From the NCBI GenBank assembly GCA_963812915.1, contig CAWEXB010000010.1:244944-308943 (forward strand): a DNA stretch of 64,000 bases, given 5' to 3'. Origin of the DNA: JACVRW01 sp963812915 (lineage in GTDB: Bacteria > Actinomycetota > Thermoleophilia > Solirubrobacterales > Thermoleophilaceae). The notes under the pieces were generated by a model. That model was not told the origin of the DNA. It made no database searches and saw only the letters and a program-made list of their open reading frames with translations. Of this stretch, positions 53,854-62,284 are shown in pieces. Position 1 is the first letter of the stretch, and every line of letters starts with the position of its first letter. Both the position numbers and the translations under genes were made by a program.

Positions 53854-55340
53854 CGGGCGCCACCTCCCTTCCGGCTGGAGCTGGGTCGTCGTTCGCCCTG
53901 GCTCCTTTGGGAGGGCCTGCGGTACCCGGACGCCGCCTGCACGGCGGACGGCCGCCACCTCGCCCCTCCGCGGAGCGTCGGCACGTTCTCCTCGTTCAGG
54001 CGGTTCGCGATCGCCTGGAGAGTCATGCCGCTCTCGCGCATCTCGCGGATACGCAACTTCAGCTCCGACACATCCGGTCTCGCCGACCGGCCGGTTGCGC
54101 TCTGAATCGCCACGGCATCCGGAACACGGGCGGGCTGCGCGAGTCGCGCCGACTCCTGCTGCTTGGCGGGCACCGCCTCGAGCTGCTCGGCGAGCGCGTC
54201 GAAGAGCTCCGCGATCTCCTCCGCGTAGTGGCTCGGGAGGTCCTGCGGCGGCACGCCCCGGCGCATCGCGTCCTGGAGCACGGCCCGTTTGGGGATGTGC
54301 GGTTCGAGGACCCGCGCGCCGAAGACCTGCTCGACCTCGGCGAGGCTGCGTTTGTGCTCGGCCGTGGTCTCCACGCGGTTCAGGACCACTGCGGCCAGGG
54401 CGAGCGACGGGTTGCGCTCGGCCGACACGTCGCGGAGCGTGTCGACGAGCTCGTCGATGGCCTGAAGCGCCAGGTAGGTCGGCTCGGTGACGACGAGCGC
54501 CCGCGACACGGCGCCGAGCGCCTCGTTCGTGAGAAAGCCGAGGCTCGGCGGGCAGTCGATCAGGGTGAGGTCGTAGTCGCCGATGGTGTCGAGCTGCTCC
54601 GCCAGCACGCCCGCCTCGCCGCCGTCACGCCGGGTCTCGAGGGAGCGCAGCGCCCGCGCGGAGGGAGCCAGGTCGAGCCCCCACTCCGTCGACACGACGG
54701 CCTCATCGAGCGAGCAGGCGGCCGGATTCAGCATCGCGTCGGCCACTGTCGGGCGATCCGGGCGGCCGGGCGCGAGCACCGTGGTGGCCGAGGCCTGCGG
54801 GTCCAGGTCGACGATCAGGACGCGGCTGCCGCGCCGGGCCGCCGCGACGCCCACGGTCAGCGAGACGGTCGTCTTCCCCACTCCGCCCTTCTGGTTCACG
54901 ACGGCGTAGCTGCAGGCTCGCCGGCTCTTGTGCGGGTTGTGGGAGGGAGCCGGGCGCGGCGCCGCCGCGGGCGGCTCGGGCGCGGGCGGGGGCGGCTCGG
55001 GCGGAGGCGCCCCGCCACCGGCGGCCTTCGCTTGGGTGAGCCGGCGGCCGGCAACGCCGAGCGCGAGCAGGCCTGCCGCCCCCATCGCCACGAGGAGCAC
55101 GAGCAGCCACCTGCTGCCACCGGCGTCGGCGGTCGTATCGGCCACGGGCGTCTGGGCGGGGCGCGGCTGGGAGCGCTCCCGGCTGCGGAGCTTCCCCTGC
55201 TGGAACGGGTATTCGCGCAGCAGCTCGGTGGGCGGCCGCACGCGGCGGTCGCGGTCCTGCGCCGACGCCGCCTCGGGGCCGACGGCCACCGGCGCACAGA
55301 TCGCCACGGCCACGAGCAGAGTGAGGGTCCGCCGGGCCAT
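53850..55340 (-). CDS. Membrane-anchored ParA/MinD-like ATPase with C-terminal recombinase-type HTH
   Basis: 496 residues with unusual order: signal peptide (to ~28, A-A-S-A-Q), ~55 extracytoplasmic residues rich in Arg/Pro, a transmembrane helix (~83-103, W-L-L-V-L-L-V-A-M-G-A-A-G-L-L-A-L), and a Pro/Ala linker. A ParA ATPase (~145-400) follows, with deviant Walker A K-G-G-V-G-K-T-T, V-D-L-D-P-Q-A-S and I-D-C-P-P-S-L-G. The C-terminal ~70 residues carry L-K-L-R-I-R-E-M-R-E-S-G-M-T-L-Q-A-I-A-N and then E-E-N-V-P-T-L-R-G-G-A-R-W, the helix-turn-helix seen after serine-recombinase catalytic domains. Likely a membrane-tethered, ATP-dependent DNA- or chromosome-binding protein. Coupled by ATGA overlaps to both neighbours. 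Confidence 0.82.
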   Translation of the reverse strand: MARRTLTLLVAVAICAPVAVGPEAASAQDRDRRVRPPTELLREYPFQQGKLRSRERSQPRPAQTPVADTTADAGGSRWLLVLLVAMGAAGLLALGVAGRRLTQAKAAGGGAPPPEPPPPAPEPPAAAPRPAPSHNPHKSRRACSYAVVNQKGGVGKTTVSLTVGVAAARRGSRVLIVDLDPQASATTVLAPGRPDRPTVADAMLNPAACSLDEAVVSTEWGLDLAPSARALRSLETRRDGGEAGVLAEQLDTIGDYDLTLIDCPPSLGFLTNEALGAVSRALVVTEPTYLALQAIDELVDTLRDVSAERNPSLALAAVVLNRVETTAEHKRSLAEVEQVFGARVLEPHIPKRAVLQDAMRRGVPPQDLPSHYAEEIAELFDALAEQLEAVPAKQQESARLAQPARVPDAVAIQSATGRSARPDVSELKLRIREMRESGMTLQAIANRLNEENVPTLRGGARWRPSAVQAASGYRRPSQRSQGERRPSSSRKGGGAR

Positions 55341-56134
55341 CAACGCACAGTCAGCAGCGTCCCGATGGGCATGAGCCGGGCCAGGCGGAGGATGGTGGCG
55401 TTGGCCATGCGGATGCACCCGTGCGAGACCCGGCCGGGTATCAGGTCCGGCCGGTTGGTGCCGTGGATGCCGACGAACCCACCGGCCGGCCAGTCGGTCA
55501 GGCCGAGCGAGCGCGCGGTCGTCCCGAACGCGATCGGCCCGTAGAACGGGCTCCGGTACCGGCGGAGCTGATTACGGACGTAGAACCGACCGGCCGGCGT
55601 GGGCGTGGCCGCGGTCCCGATGCCCACCCGAGCCCGGAAGACGACCCGCCGCCCTCGCGCCAGGGTGGCCGTCAGCCGTTCGCGGTCGACCACGAGCCGC
55701 GTCCTCACCGGCGTGTACCCGCCGAGGGCCGAGCGGGGCACCCAGCCGCGGGCGTCGTCGGGTACTCCCGCGAACCGCACCTCAACCCAGAGCTTGTCCG
55801 CGACCCGCCGGACATTTCCGAGGACCAGCACGATGTTGGTGGTCCCCTCCGGGGTTCGCCTTGGGACCTGGCCGACGATGTCCGGCCCCGCCGGGCTCAC
55901 TCGTGCGGAGACCGGCGCGCGCACCGGCGCCCAGAACGCGAGCGGAGCCGGGCCGAGCGGAACGTTCTTCGGATCGAGCGCCGAGCGAGGAGACGCCGGA
56001 AGCCGAGGCTCCGCCGACGAAGGACCCGCGGAGCCCTCGAGGAGCACGACCGCGACCGCCACGCCGATCAGCCCCCCCGCCAGCGCCAGTGCGGCGCCGA
56101 GCTCGCTGCGGCGCGTGCGTCTCGCTCGCCTCAC
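55340..56134 (-). CDS. L,D-transpeptidase (YkuD) with N-terminal membrane anchor
   Basis: 264-residue cell-wall enzyme forming 3-3 peptidoglycan cross-links or attaching proteins to the wall. A basic start and one transmembrane helix (L-A-G-G-L-I-G-V-A-V-A-V-V-L-L) lead to a ~100-residue SH3-like/spacer region, then the YkuD domain with G-I-H-G-T-N and the catalytic S-H-G-C-I-R-M. GTG 56134 overlaps the ferritin-like stop (GTGA) and its own stop overlaps the ParA-like ATG (ATGA). A longer ORF to 56539 is antisense noise. Confidence 0.88.
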   Translation of the reverse strand: MRRARRTRRSELGAALALAGGLIGVAVAVVLLEGSAGPSSAEPRLPASPRSALDPKNVPLGPAPLAFWAPVRAPVSARVSPAGPDIVGQVPRRTPEGTTNIVLVLGNVRRVADKLWVEVRFAGVPDDARGWVPRSALGGYTPVRTRLVVDRERLTATLARGRRVVFRARVGIGTAATPTPAGRFYVRNQLRRYRSPFYGPIAFGTTARSLGLTDWPAGGFVGIHGTNRPDLIPGRVSHGCIRMANATILRLARLMPIGTLLTVR

Positions 56135-56817
56135 CCCGTGTACCTGGGTCGCCGCCTTCGCTTGGTCCTCGGCCTCGACGTGACGAAGTTCGTGGAGTCG
56201 ACCAAGCGCACCACCCTGGCCTTCGACGTCGGCTCGTCGATGGCGTCGGCGGCCGGGACGATCCCGGCGATGTGCCGGATCCAGGCCGCGTGGCGCGCCT
56301 CGACGGAATGGAGCGATACGAGCGCCGCCAGAATGCCGCGCGAGTCGACCTGCGTGGCCTGCGTCTTGAGCAGCGCCGCGGTCAGATCCTCGAACGCCAC
56401 CGCGGTCTCGGTGAACACGCGGTCGTCCTCGGTGACGCCACGGAAGTCGAACTTGGGGCTCTTGACCGTGTCCCTGCCGAGCAGGCCCTTGATGGCCCTC
56501 ACGTGTCCCCGCTCGTTCGCGCCCACCACACGCGACCACTCGAGCGTCCTGGGCTTCAGCTGACGAAGGCGCTCCGCCTCGCTGTACATGGCCGCCTGGA
56601 GGTACTCGAGGGTCAGGTCGAACTGGAGTATCGCGATGTCCTTCTGCGTGTTGCGCTCCTTGGCCACCGCCGGCGATGCGAGCGCCGCGGCCGCGGCCGA
56701 GCCGCCGAGCACCGCCTTGCGCAGGAAGTCCGCGCGCGTGCCGCCCGCCAGCTTGTCAAGCGCCTCCGCGATGGCTCCATCGCGGTCGACGGCTTCGAGG
56801 GTGAGCCTGGATTCCAT
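56131..56817 (-). CDS. Tat-exported ferritin-like (Ferritin_2) protein
   Basis: 228 residues: an N-terminal helix (A-I-A-E-A-L-D-K-L-A-G-G), then T-R-A-D-F-L-R-K-A-V-L-G-G-S-A-A-A, a Tat-like signal that lacks the twin arginine (T-R-A-D-F), and a four-helix ferritin-like domain. Candidate metal/His-Glu residues: L-E-Y-L-Q-A-A-M-Y-S-E-A, N-E-R-G-H-V-R-A and S-V-E-A-R-H-A-A-W-I. Ferritin_2 proteins often occur in pairs, as here. Function unproven: possibly desiccation or oxidative stress. ATG 56817 is 11 bp after the paralogue. Confidence 0.8.
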   Translation of the reverse strand: MESRLTLEAVDRDGAIAEALDKLAGGTRADFLRKAVLGGSAAAAALASPAVAKERNTQKDIAILQFDLTLEYLQAAMYSEAERLRQLKPRTLEWSRVVGANERGHVRAIKGLLGRDTVKSPKFDFRGVTEDDRVFTETAVAFEDLTAALLKTQATQVDSRGILAALVSLHSVEARHAAWIRHIAGIVPAADAIDEPTSKARVVRLVDSTNFVTSRPRTKRRRRPRYTG

Positions 56818-56828
56818 CCTCGTCTCGC

Positions 56829-57455
56829 CTAGGTCGTGAACCCCGTGGCCTCGATGGCCGCTCTGGTCTCGTCCTGGGTGGCCGGCGCGTCGGCCGGCCG
56901 TGGAGCGGGGTTGCGTCCGGCGAGATCCCGCACCCAACCAACGTGACGGGCCTCGACCGAGGCCATCCCCATCGCCCTCGCGATCCGCCGCCTGGTCAGG
57001 TTCGGCACCTGCCCGTTGACCGCCGCGAGCGCCAACTCTTCCACCTCCAGGGCCGCTGCGAGGAACCGCTGCGGATCGCTCGTCGCGTCGCCGAAGTCGA
57101 ACTCCGGCCGGCCGGATTTCCTGGCGCCGCCCAGAGCCCGTTCGAGCGCCGCGACATGCGCGCGCTCCTGCTCGCCGACCACCCGACTGAGCTCGCGCAG
57201 CTCACCGCTCAGCGCGCCCCGCCGCTCGGCCTCCGCGTAGAAGCCGGCCTCGAGATGCTGCACCTCAAGGAGCCAGTCGAGCACGCGCCGGTCCTGGGCA
57301 GCCGACGGCTCCGAGATCGCGGGCAGCGGCAGGCCGCCCGCGACGACGCCCCCCGCGGCCAGCGCCCCACCGGCCGCCACGCCCCACTTGACGAGCTGGA
57401 CGCGCGTCACGCCGGGACGCTCCTCCTCCGGCGCCGTCACTGGATTGCGGCTCAC
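56829..57455 (-). CDS. Exported ferritin-like (Ferritin_2) protein, paralogue
   Basis: 208 residues with a signal-anchor (L-V-K-W-G-V-A-A-G-G-A-L-A-A-G-G-V-V-A-G-G) and a ferritin-like four-helix domain: L-L-E-V-Q-H-L-E-A-G-F-Y-A-E-A, G-E-Q-E-R-A-H-V-A-A-L-E and M-A-S-V-E-A-R-H-V-G-W. It keeps the same Glu/His pattern as its neighbour. GTG 57455 was chosen for the Shine-Dalgarno GAGGGG six bases upstream; GTG 57491 is an alternative. First gene of the leftward operon. Confidence 0.8.
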   Translation of the reverse strand: MSRNPVTAPEEERPGVTRVQLVKWGVAAGGALAAGGVVAGGLPLPAISEPSAAQDRRVLDWLLEVQHLEAGFYAEAERRGALSGELRELSRVVGEQERAHVAALERALGGARKSGRPEFDFGDATSDPQRFLAAALEVEELALAAVNGQVPNLTRRRIARAMGMASVEARHVGWVRDLAGRNPAPRPADAPATQDETRAAIEATGFTT

Positions 57456-57498
57456 TGGTTGCCCCTCAGGTCGAGTCTCCGTTAAACGCACGGCCTGC

Positions 57499-57524
57499 TA
57501 CCCAGAAGAGCACACCTACTCAAC
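57499..57524 (-). promoter_or_regulatory. Candidate stress-sigma (SigB/SigF-like) promoter of the ferritin operon
   Basis: On the minus strand GTTGA (57524-57520) and GGGTA (57503-57499) are 16 bp apart, close to the GTTT-N14-16-GGGTA consensus of actinobacterial SigB/SigF promoters, and ~45 bp upstream of GTG 57455. An RsbW-like gene at the operon's end fits stress-sigma control. Consensus match is partial. Confidence 0.35.
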
Positions 57525-57659
57525 TTTCGCGCGCGTTCCGCCCTAGGCCCCTCCTCCCGCGTCGACCGCGAGCTCGGCGACCGCTCGCACGGCGAAGCCG
57601 TTCAGGCCGTCGTCCTGTCCTTCCTCCTCCGGCTCAGGAGCGACCGGCTTCGGCGTCGT

Positions 57660-57687
57660 GTCTCTGTGCTTAGAGACCAACAGAGAC
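57660..57687. terminator. Hairpin after the integrase fragment
   Basis: Stem GTCTCTGT / ACAGAGAC with a 12-nt loop, starting just beyond the stop of the integrase remnant on the minus strand. It shares the 11-mer GAGACCAACAG, in opposite orientation, with the hairpin at 53418-53451. Confidence 0.4.
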
Positions 57688-57696
57688 GGGTGGCGC

Positions 57697-57910
57697 TCAG
57701 GGCGGGTCGCGGTCGAACTCGAGCGCGATCGGCGTCAGCGCGAAGGCGCGCTCGCCGCGTTCGTGGAGCTCGTCGGCGGCGACGGGGGCGAACCGCATCG
57801 TGGTGCGGATGTCGGCGTGGCCAAGCCGGGCCGCAGGCCGGCCAGGTCGCCGGTGCGGGCCAGGCAGCGGGTTGCGTAGATGTGGTCCAGCACGTGCGAG
57901 CGTCTCGCTG
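57697..57910 (-). pseudogene. Tyrosine recombinase C-terminal fragment
   Basis: About 70 codons: L-D-H-I-Y-A-T-R-C-L-A-R-T-G-D-L-A-G-L-R, a one-base frame change, then G-H-A-D-I-R-T-T-M-R-F-A-P-V. This is the H-x-x-R...G-H region of phage integrases. The nucleophile tyrosine position of the R-T-T-M-R-Y motif is Phe, and the N-terminal two thirds are missing. Nothing like the intact integrase at 32919 at sequence level beyond the family motif. Confidence 0.65.
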
Positions 57911-57951
57911 CGGTCCCGGGGACGCAGGCCAGTTGCTTGCGCAACGAGCCG

Positions 57952-58521
57952 TCATCGGCCGACGACGACGAACCGTTGGCCGTTGCACCAGGGCCCCAGG
58001 CGGTTACCCAGGTAGGCGCCGGCGGACCGGTTCTCATGCGAGTTGACGAGCCTGACGACGGCGTAGCGCCCGCGCCAGCGGCCGCCTTCTCGTGCGACAG
58101 CGGACGGCACTTCATCGCGGTCCTTGCCGCGCCGTCCGGCTCCGCTGAACCGTCGGCCCCGGGTCTGCTCCCAATGCTCGATGGACTGGTCGCGGTTCTC
58201 GTCCGCTCCGCGCCGGTCGATGTGCCACACGCGCGGCCAGCGGCGCGTGCGGTCGACGTCACGGATGTGGTCGGCGATGTGCGGCCATCGCCTTGGGGAG
58301 AGACGTATCCGCACGGGGCGCCTGCGGCGGCGGCACTTGGCGGCGCCGGTCGCCCCGATGTCGTGGATGTCCCTCGCTTGCTCCGCCTCGGGCAGCAGAG
58401 CGCGAGCCTCGCCAGCCACCGAGTGTCGCACCGCGAGGACGCCGCCGGCGAGGGTGAGCATGAGCAGCAGCGCCGCCCAGCGACGGAGCAACGGGCTCGG
58501 AAGCCACTGAGGCAGCTTCAT
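57952..58521 (-). CDS. Membrane-anchored or secreted NucA/NucB-type deoxyribonuclease
   Basis: 189 residues. ATG 58521 starts a hydrophobic N-terminus (W-A-A-L-L-L-M-L-T-L-A-G-G-V-L-A-V, signal or anchor). The nuclease domain follows: I-R-L-S-P-R-R-W-P-H-I-A-D-H-I, R-V-W-H-I-D-R-R-G-A-D-E-N-R, the catalytic-type D-R-D-E-V-P-S-A, R-E-G-G, and S-H-E-N-R-S-A-G-A-Y-L-G. These match the D-R-D-E-Y-P-x-A / E-N-x-x-A-G core of secreted NucA/NucB nucleases, with Val for Tyr. Intact despite its decayed surroundings. Role could be nutrient scavenging, competition or DNA processing. Confidence 0.72.
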   Translation of the reverse strand: MKLPQWLPSPLLRRWAALLLMLTLAGGVLAVRHSVAGEARALLPEAEQARDIHDIGATGAAKCRRRRRPVRIRLSPRRWPHIADHIRDVDRTRRWPRVWHIDRRGADENRDQSIEHWEQTRGRRFSGAGRRGKDRDEVPSAVAREGGRWRGRYAVVRLVNSHENRSAGAYLGNRLGPWCNGQRFVVVGR

Positions 58522-58693
58522 GGATACACACCGTAGGAACTGCGCGAGACGGCTCACGACGGCTGGGGTGGTGAATCACATGCACCGATGTGGAATCGCG
58601 CTGACTATCTTGGCTCGTCCTTCGGCCTCCGGCGACGCCTGCTCGCCAGCACGGAGCGAGAGCCGGGGTAGCCCGTGACGCGGCAGGGTGGCG

Positions 58694-60731
58694 GTAGGGT
58701 CGGCGGGAGGCGCCAGTAACCGTGGGGCGCTGGGGCCATTGGCACCGGATTCCTCCCGCCGCCTCATCGAACCGGGCATGCGGTTCTCTCGCACCCGGCT
58801 CACCGACGTCCTTCACCGCCGGCATTCGGCTTTTCCCGCCACGGCCGGTTGGGCCGGGGCGCGACGACGCTGCCGTTGAGGTTGATGAGGCCGTAGCGAT
58901 CGGGCGAGCGGTAGACGACCGCCCGCCAGCCGTAGGCTCGCGCCCGCCGGTGCCGTTTGGCGACGAAGAGCGCGAGCCGGTCGGTCGCGTAGGTCCTCAC
59001 CAGGAGGAAGTGGCGGGCCGAGTTCCCGTGACGGAAGTAGCCCGCCCAGCCGCGCAGGAAGCGGTTCAGGTCCTGCACGACCTCTTCGACTGGGACCAGC
59101 AGCCGCCTGCGATCGGTCAGCTCATGGATCCGATCGCGGGCGTGCTGCATCGCCTGGCGTGAGGGCCAGCGAGCGAGGAAGGTGAGGTGGCGCGAGCGCG
59201 GGGTGCGGCCGCGCACGTAGCGGTGGTGGAAGCCGAGGAAGTCAAAGCCCTCGCCTCCCTCCCGCAGGTGCACGATCCGCGTCTTGGCCTGCTTGGGGCG
59301 GAGCCCGAGCTCGGCCAGGAGCGCCCGCAGCGCCGCGAGGGCGCGGCGGGCGTCCCGCTCGGAGCCACACATCACCACCAGATCGTCGGCGTAGCGCACC
59401 AGCGTGCCGCAGCCGCGCGTCTGCCAGTCCCGGTCGAGCCGGTCGAGGTAGACGTTGGCGAGCAGCGGGGAGATCACCCCGCCCTGCGGCGTGCCGGTGT
59501 CGCTGCGCCTGACCGCGCCCTGCTCCATCACCCCCGCGCGCAGCATCGCGCGCACGAGCCGCAGGAGCTTGCGGTCGCAGATCCGGTCCTCGATCGCCTG
59601 CATCAACCGGTCGTGCGGGATCTCCTCGAAACACGAGGCGATGTCCGTCTCCACGACCCACCGCCTGCCCCGCCAGGACTGATCGATCAGAACCTGGAGG
59701 GCGTCGTGCGCCGCCCGTCGCGGCCGAAAGCCGAACGAGCAGGGCTGAAAGTCGGCCTCGAAGATCGGCTCGATGACGATCTTCACGGCCGCCTGCACGA
59801 TGCGGTCGCGGACCGCCGGGATCGACAGCGGCCGCCGCTCCCCCGAGCCGGGCTTCGGGATGAACGCCCGGCGCGCCGGGAGCGCGCGGTAGTCGCCTGA
59901 TCGGAGGTCCGCCTCGAGCTCGTCGAGCAGCCTGGCCACGCCATAGCGCTCGACCTGCTCGATGGTCTGCCGGTCGATGCCGGCCGCGCCGCGGTTGGCG
60001 CGCACCTGCCGCCACGCCCGCTCCAGGACGTCCCTGCGGTGGACCTTGTCGTGGAGCGCGTGGAAGCGTCGCCGGGGATCGGCCTTGGCCGCCCGGTAGA
60101 GCGTTCGTTGCAGTTCTCGGGTCTTATCTGTTGCGGCGGCAATAGCCATAGTGGGCACTCGCCGAACCTCTCCCTGCACGTGACGCACAGACGAAGCAGC
60201 GGCCCTTCCCTCACCCCGAGTTGTGTTGTCTCGCGGGCTCAAGCGGTACTACGGCCGCCTCCGACTCCCTCCCGGCTCGCCGATCGTTTCCCGGTCTGCG
60301 GTTATCGACCAGCGCCGCTCCGGCGCGCTCCGCAGGCGCCGGGCCGGGGAGGGCCTCCCCAGTTCCCGCCGCCACCTTCCGAGCGTTCCGAGCCCCCTAC
60401 GCCGGGGAGTTCTTCGGGGCTGCTGTCCAGGCTCTCCACCCCTTCCGTGGCCTTCGCCGTGAGAGACGCGGCTCGGCTCTCCCTCTCCCCCGCCGCGAGC
60501 GGCGGGCACACTAACGGCGCGGCAGGCTTCGCTTGATGCTACGGACCGCTCGGTCGCTCCCCCAGCAGGGCTTTCGACGCCGGGCTTCGACCCGGCCCGT
60601 CTCCAGGCCGAGCCGCCGGCCTGCTACCGGGCCTCCTGGCAGCTACCCGGACCGGACTTTCACCGGCTGGCGGCGACGAGCTTATGTTGGATCAGGTCAT
60701 CTCAATCGACCACCTCCAACTCTGGGCGCAC
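58694..60731 (-). mobile_element. Group II intron, copy 2
   Basis: Inverted relative to copy 1. The 5' end GTGCGCCCAG is at 60731, eight bases from the IS256 copy 2 right end, preceded by the same AGCAAAGAGA. The 3' tail GACCCTAC ends at 58694, with the common extension to 58686. Domain V, domain VI and the RT ORF are present. The intron copies are more alike than the IS copies beside them. Confidence 0.82.
58800..60149 (-). CDS. ltrA: Group II intron reverse transcriptase/maturase, copy 2
   Basis: 449 residues, same length as copy 1, with about 38 differences by eye. The catalytic R-Y-A-D-D-L-V-V, G-T-P-Q-G-G block and X domain (F-L-R-G-W-A-G-Y-F-R-H-G-N) are intact and there are no stops, so the protein may be functional. 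ATG 60149 corresponds to the copy 1 start. No endonuclease domain. Confidence 0.93.
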   Translation of the reverse strand: MAIAAATDKTRELQRTLYRAAKADPRRRFHALHDKVHRRDVLERAWRQVRANRGAAGIDRQTIEQVERYGVARLLDELEADLRSGDYRALPARRAFIPKPGSGERRPLSIPAVRDRIVQAAVKIVIEPIFEADFQPCSFGFRPRRAAHDALQVLIDQSWRGRRWVVETDIASCFEEIPHDRLMQAIEDRICDRKLLRLVRAMLRAGVMEQGAVRRSDTGTPQGGVISPLLANVYLDRLDRDWQTRGCGTLVRYADDLVVMCGSERDARRALAALRALLAELGLRPKQAKTRIVHLREGGEGFDFLGFHHRYVRGRTPRSRHLTFLARWPSRQAMQHARDRIHELTDRRRLLVPVEEVVQDLNRFLRGWAGYFRHGNSARHFLLVRTYATDRLALFVAKRHRRARAYGWRAVVYRSPDRYGLINLNGSVVAPRPNRPWREKPNAGGEGRR

Positions 60732-60778
60732 TCTCTTTGCTGCTGTAAATTCGCCGCGGCTCAGGTTCCCGGTGGCGG

Positions 60779-62080
60779 TCAGTTTATGCGGGCTGTCACC
60801 TCCTCGGGGGTGGGTTGTTGGTGTCCCTCGTACCTGATTCGCTTGAGGCGTTGGCGGTCGAGTTGGTTGAACCTGATGCCGTTGGTCTCGTGGGTGATGA
60901 GGAGGTCGAGGACCGCCCAGACGAGCGACAGGCAGCTTTCCTCGCCGGGGAAGCGGCCCATCACCTTGGTGCGCCGTTTGACCTCGCCGAGCGATCGCTC
61001 GAGCAGATTTGTCGACCGCCACCGCCGGCGGTGTCTGGGTGGGTAGCGCAGGTGCACGACGAGCGCGTCCAAGTCGTCGGCGAGGCATCTGGCCGCGGCG
61101 GTGTAGCCGCCCTTGTCGAGCTCCTCGACCAGGGCTTGGAGTCGTTGCTTGGCGTCGCTGTGGCTGATCGCGTCATCGAGCGCCTGCCAGTAGGCCTGCT
61201 TGATGCGTTCGCGCTCGCGCTCGGGCAGCTTGGCGTAGAGGTTGCGCGCGCGGTGCACGCAGCAACGCTGGCGGTCCGAGGCGGGCCAGCACTGCTCGAT
61301 GGCCTTGATCAGCCCGGGGGCGCCGTCGGCGACGATCAGCAGCGGCGCGCCGAGCCCGCGGGCGATCAGATCGCGCCCCAGCTCGAGCCAGTCCTCGTAG
61401 GACTCACGCATCCCGAGCATCACCGCGAGCAGCACGCGCTCGCCGTCCTCGGTGAATCCCCAGGCGACCAGCACGCCCTCCTTGGGCCCGTCGTGGCGCA
61501 CCGCGAGGTAGGTCGCGTCGAGGAACAACGCCACTAGACGAATGTCGTAGAGGTCGCGGCGCTTGAATGCCTCGTAGCGCTCGCGCAGCTCCTCGCACAC
61601 CCTGGACGCGGTCGACTTCGACAGCCTTCCCAGCCCCGCCTTCTCGCACAGCGACTCGACGTCGCGCATCGACAGGCCGCGCACGAACGCGCCGACCACC
61701 AACGCCTTCAGCGGCTCGGTCCGGACCAGCTTGGTGCCCCTCGGGAACAGCTTCGAGGCGAACGTCTCGGCCGCCTCACGGACCTGCGGGATCTCGACCT
61801 CGAGCTCCCCCTCCGCGGTCTGCACCCTGCGCGGGCGAAAGCCGTTGCGCAACCCGCTCTCATAGTCGCGCAGGCCGCGCTGATGGTCGGGCCGGCGCTC
61901 ATACCTGGCCCTGCCCAACCAGGCGTCGAACTCATCCTCCACGGCCCGCTGGATGATCAGCCTGGCGCCCAGCCTCGCCAGCTCCGACAGCGACTCCCGC
62001 GGGTTCTCGCCCACCCCCACGGCAAGCAGCCGATCGATCTGCTCCTCTATCTCCGCCGACGGCGGTACGGTACGTCTCAC
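60779..62080 (-). CDS. IS256-family transposase, copy 2
   Basis: 433-residue homologue of the copy 1 transposase, diverged at roughly 75 positions. DDE-region blocks are intact (A-L-F-L-D-A-T-Y-L-A-V-R, L-L-I-V-A-D-G-A-P-G-L, N-L-L-E-R-S-L-G-E-V-K-R-R-T-K-V). The Shine-Dalgarno (GAAGGAGG) and ATG context are retained, but upstream sequence is disrupted by the MITE. Confidence 0.93.
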   Translation of the reverse strand: MRRTVPPSAEIEEQIDRLLAVGVGENPRESLSELARLGARLIIQRAVEDEFDAWLGRARYERRPDHQRGLRDYESGLRNGFRPRRVQTAEGELEVEIPQVREAAETFASKLFPRGTKLVRTEPLKALVVGAFVRGLSMRDVESLCEKAGLGRLSKSTASRVCEELRERYEAFKRRDLYDIRLVALFLDATYLAVRHDGPKEGVLVAWGFTEDGERVLLAVMLGMRESYEDWLELGRDLIARGLGAPLLIVADGAPGLIKAIEQCWPASDRQRCCVHRARNLYAKLPERERERIKQAYWQALDDAISHSDAKQRLQALVEELDKGGYTAAARCLADDLDALVVHLRYPPRHRRRWRSTNLLERSLGEVKRRTKVMGRFPGEESCLSLVWAVLDLLITHETNGIRFNQLDRQRLKRIRYEGHQQPTPEEVTARIN

Positions 62081-62102
62081 GGCGTAGGTCCTCCTTCAAT
62101 CG

Positions 62103-62284
62103 CAGGCTGTCGGGAAAAGCCGTCTCCGAAAAGCCGCTCTGCCCTCGCAGGCTTGGGTGTCAGAGCGACTGTGCGCAACGGCGTCGGGACAGACCGACAT
62201 CCTGCGACACATGAGGTGGCCGATTTCGGAGCCCACCCTTAGAAGCGATCCAGCGGGCTCGCCGGGGGTTTTCCCGACAGCCTC
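62103..62284. mobile_element. 182-bp MITE, copy 1 (inside IS256 copy 2)
   Basis: Perfect 15-bp terminal inverted repeats AGGCTGTCGGGAAAA (62104-62118) and its complement (62269-62283), with one unpaired base outside each. Flanked by ATCG on both sides (62099-62102 and 62285-62288). The uninterrupted IS copy 1 has a single ATCG at the matching site (TTCAATCGTCTTGCAGG on its reverse strand), proving insertion with a 4-bp target duplication. No ORF. Confidence 0.88.

Noticed and set aside
53907..55544. A 545-codon plus-strand ORF opposite the ParA-like gene
   Set aside because: Low-complexity antisense translation; the minus-strand frame has a complete ParA domain and coupled neighbours.
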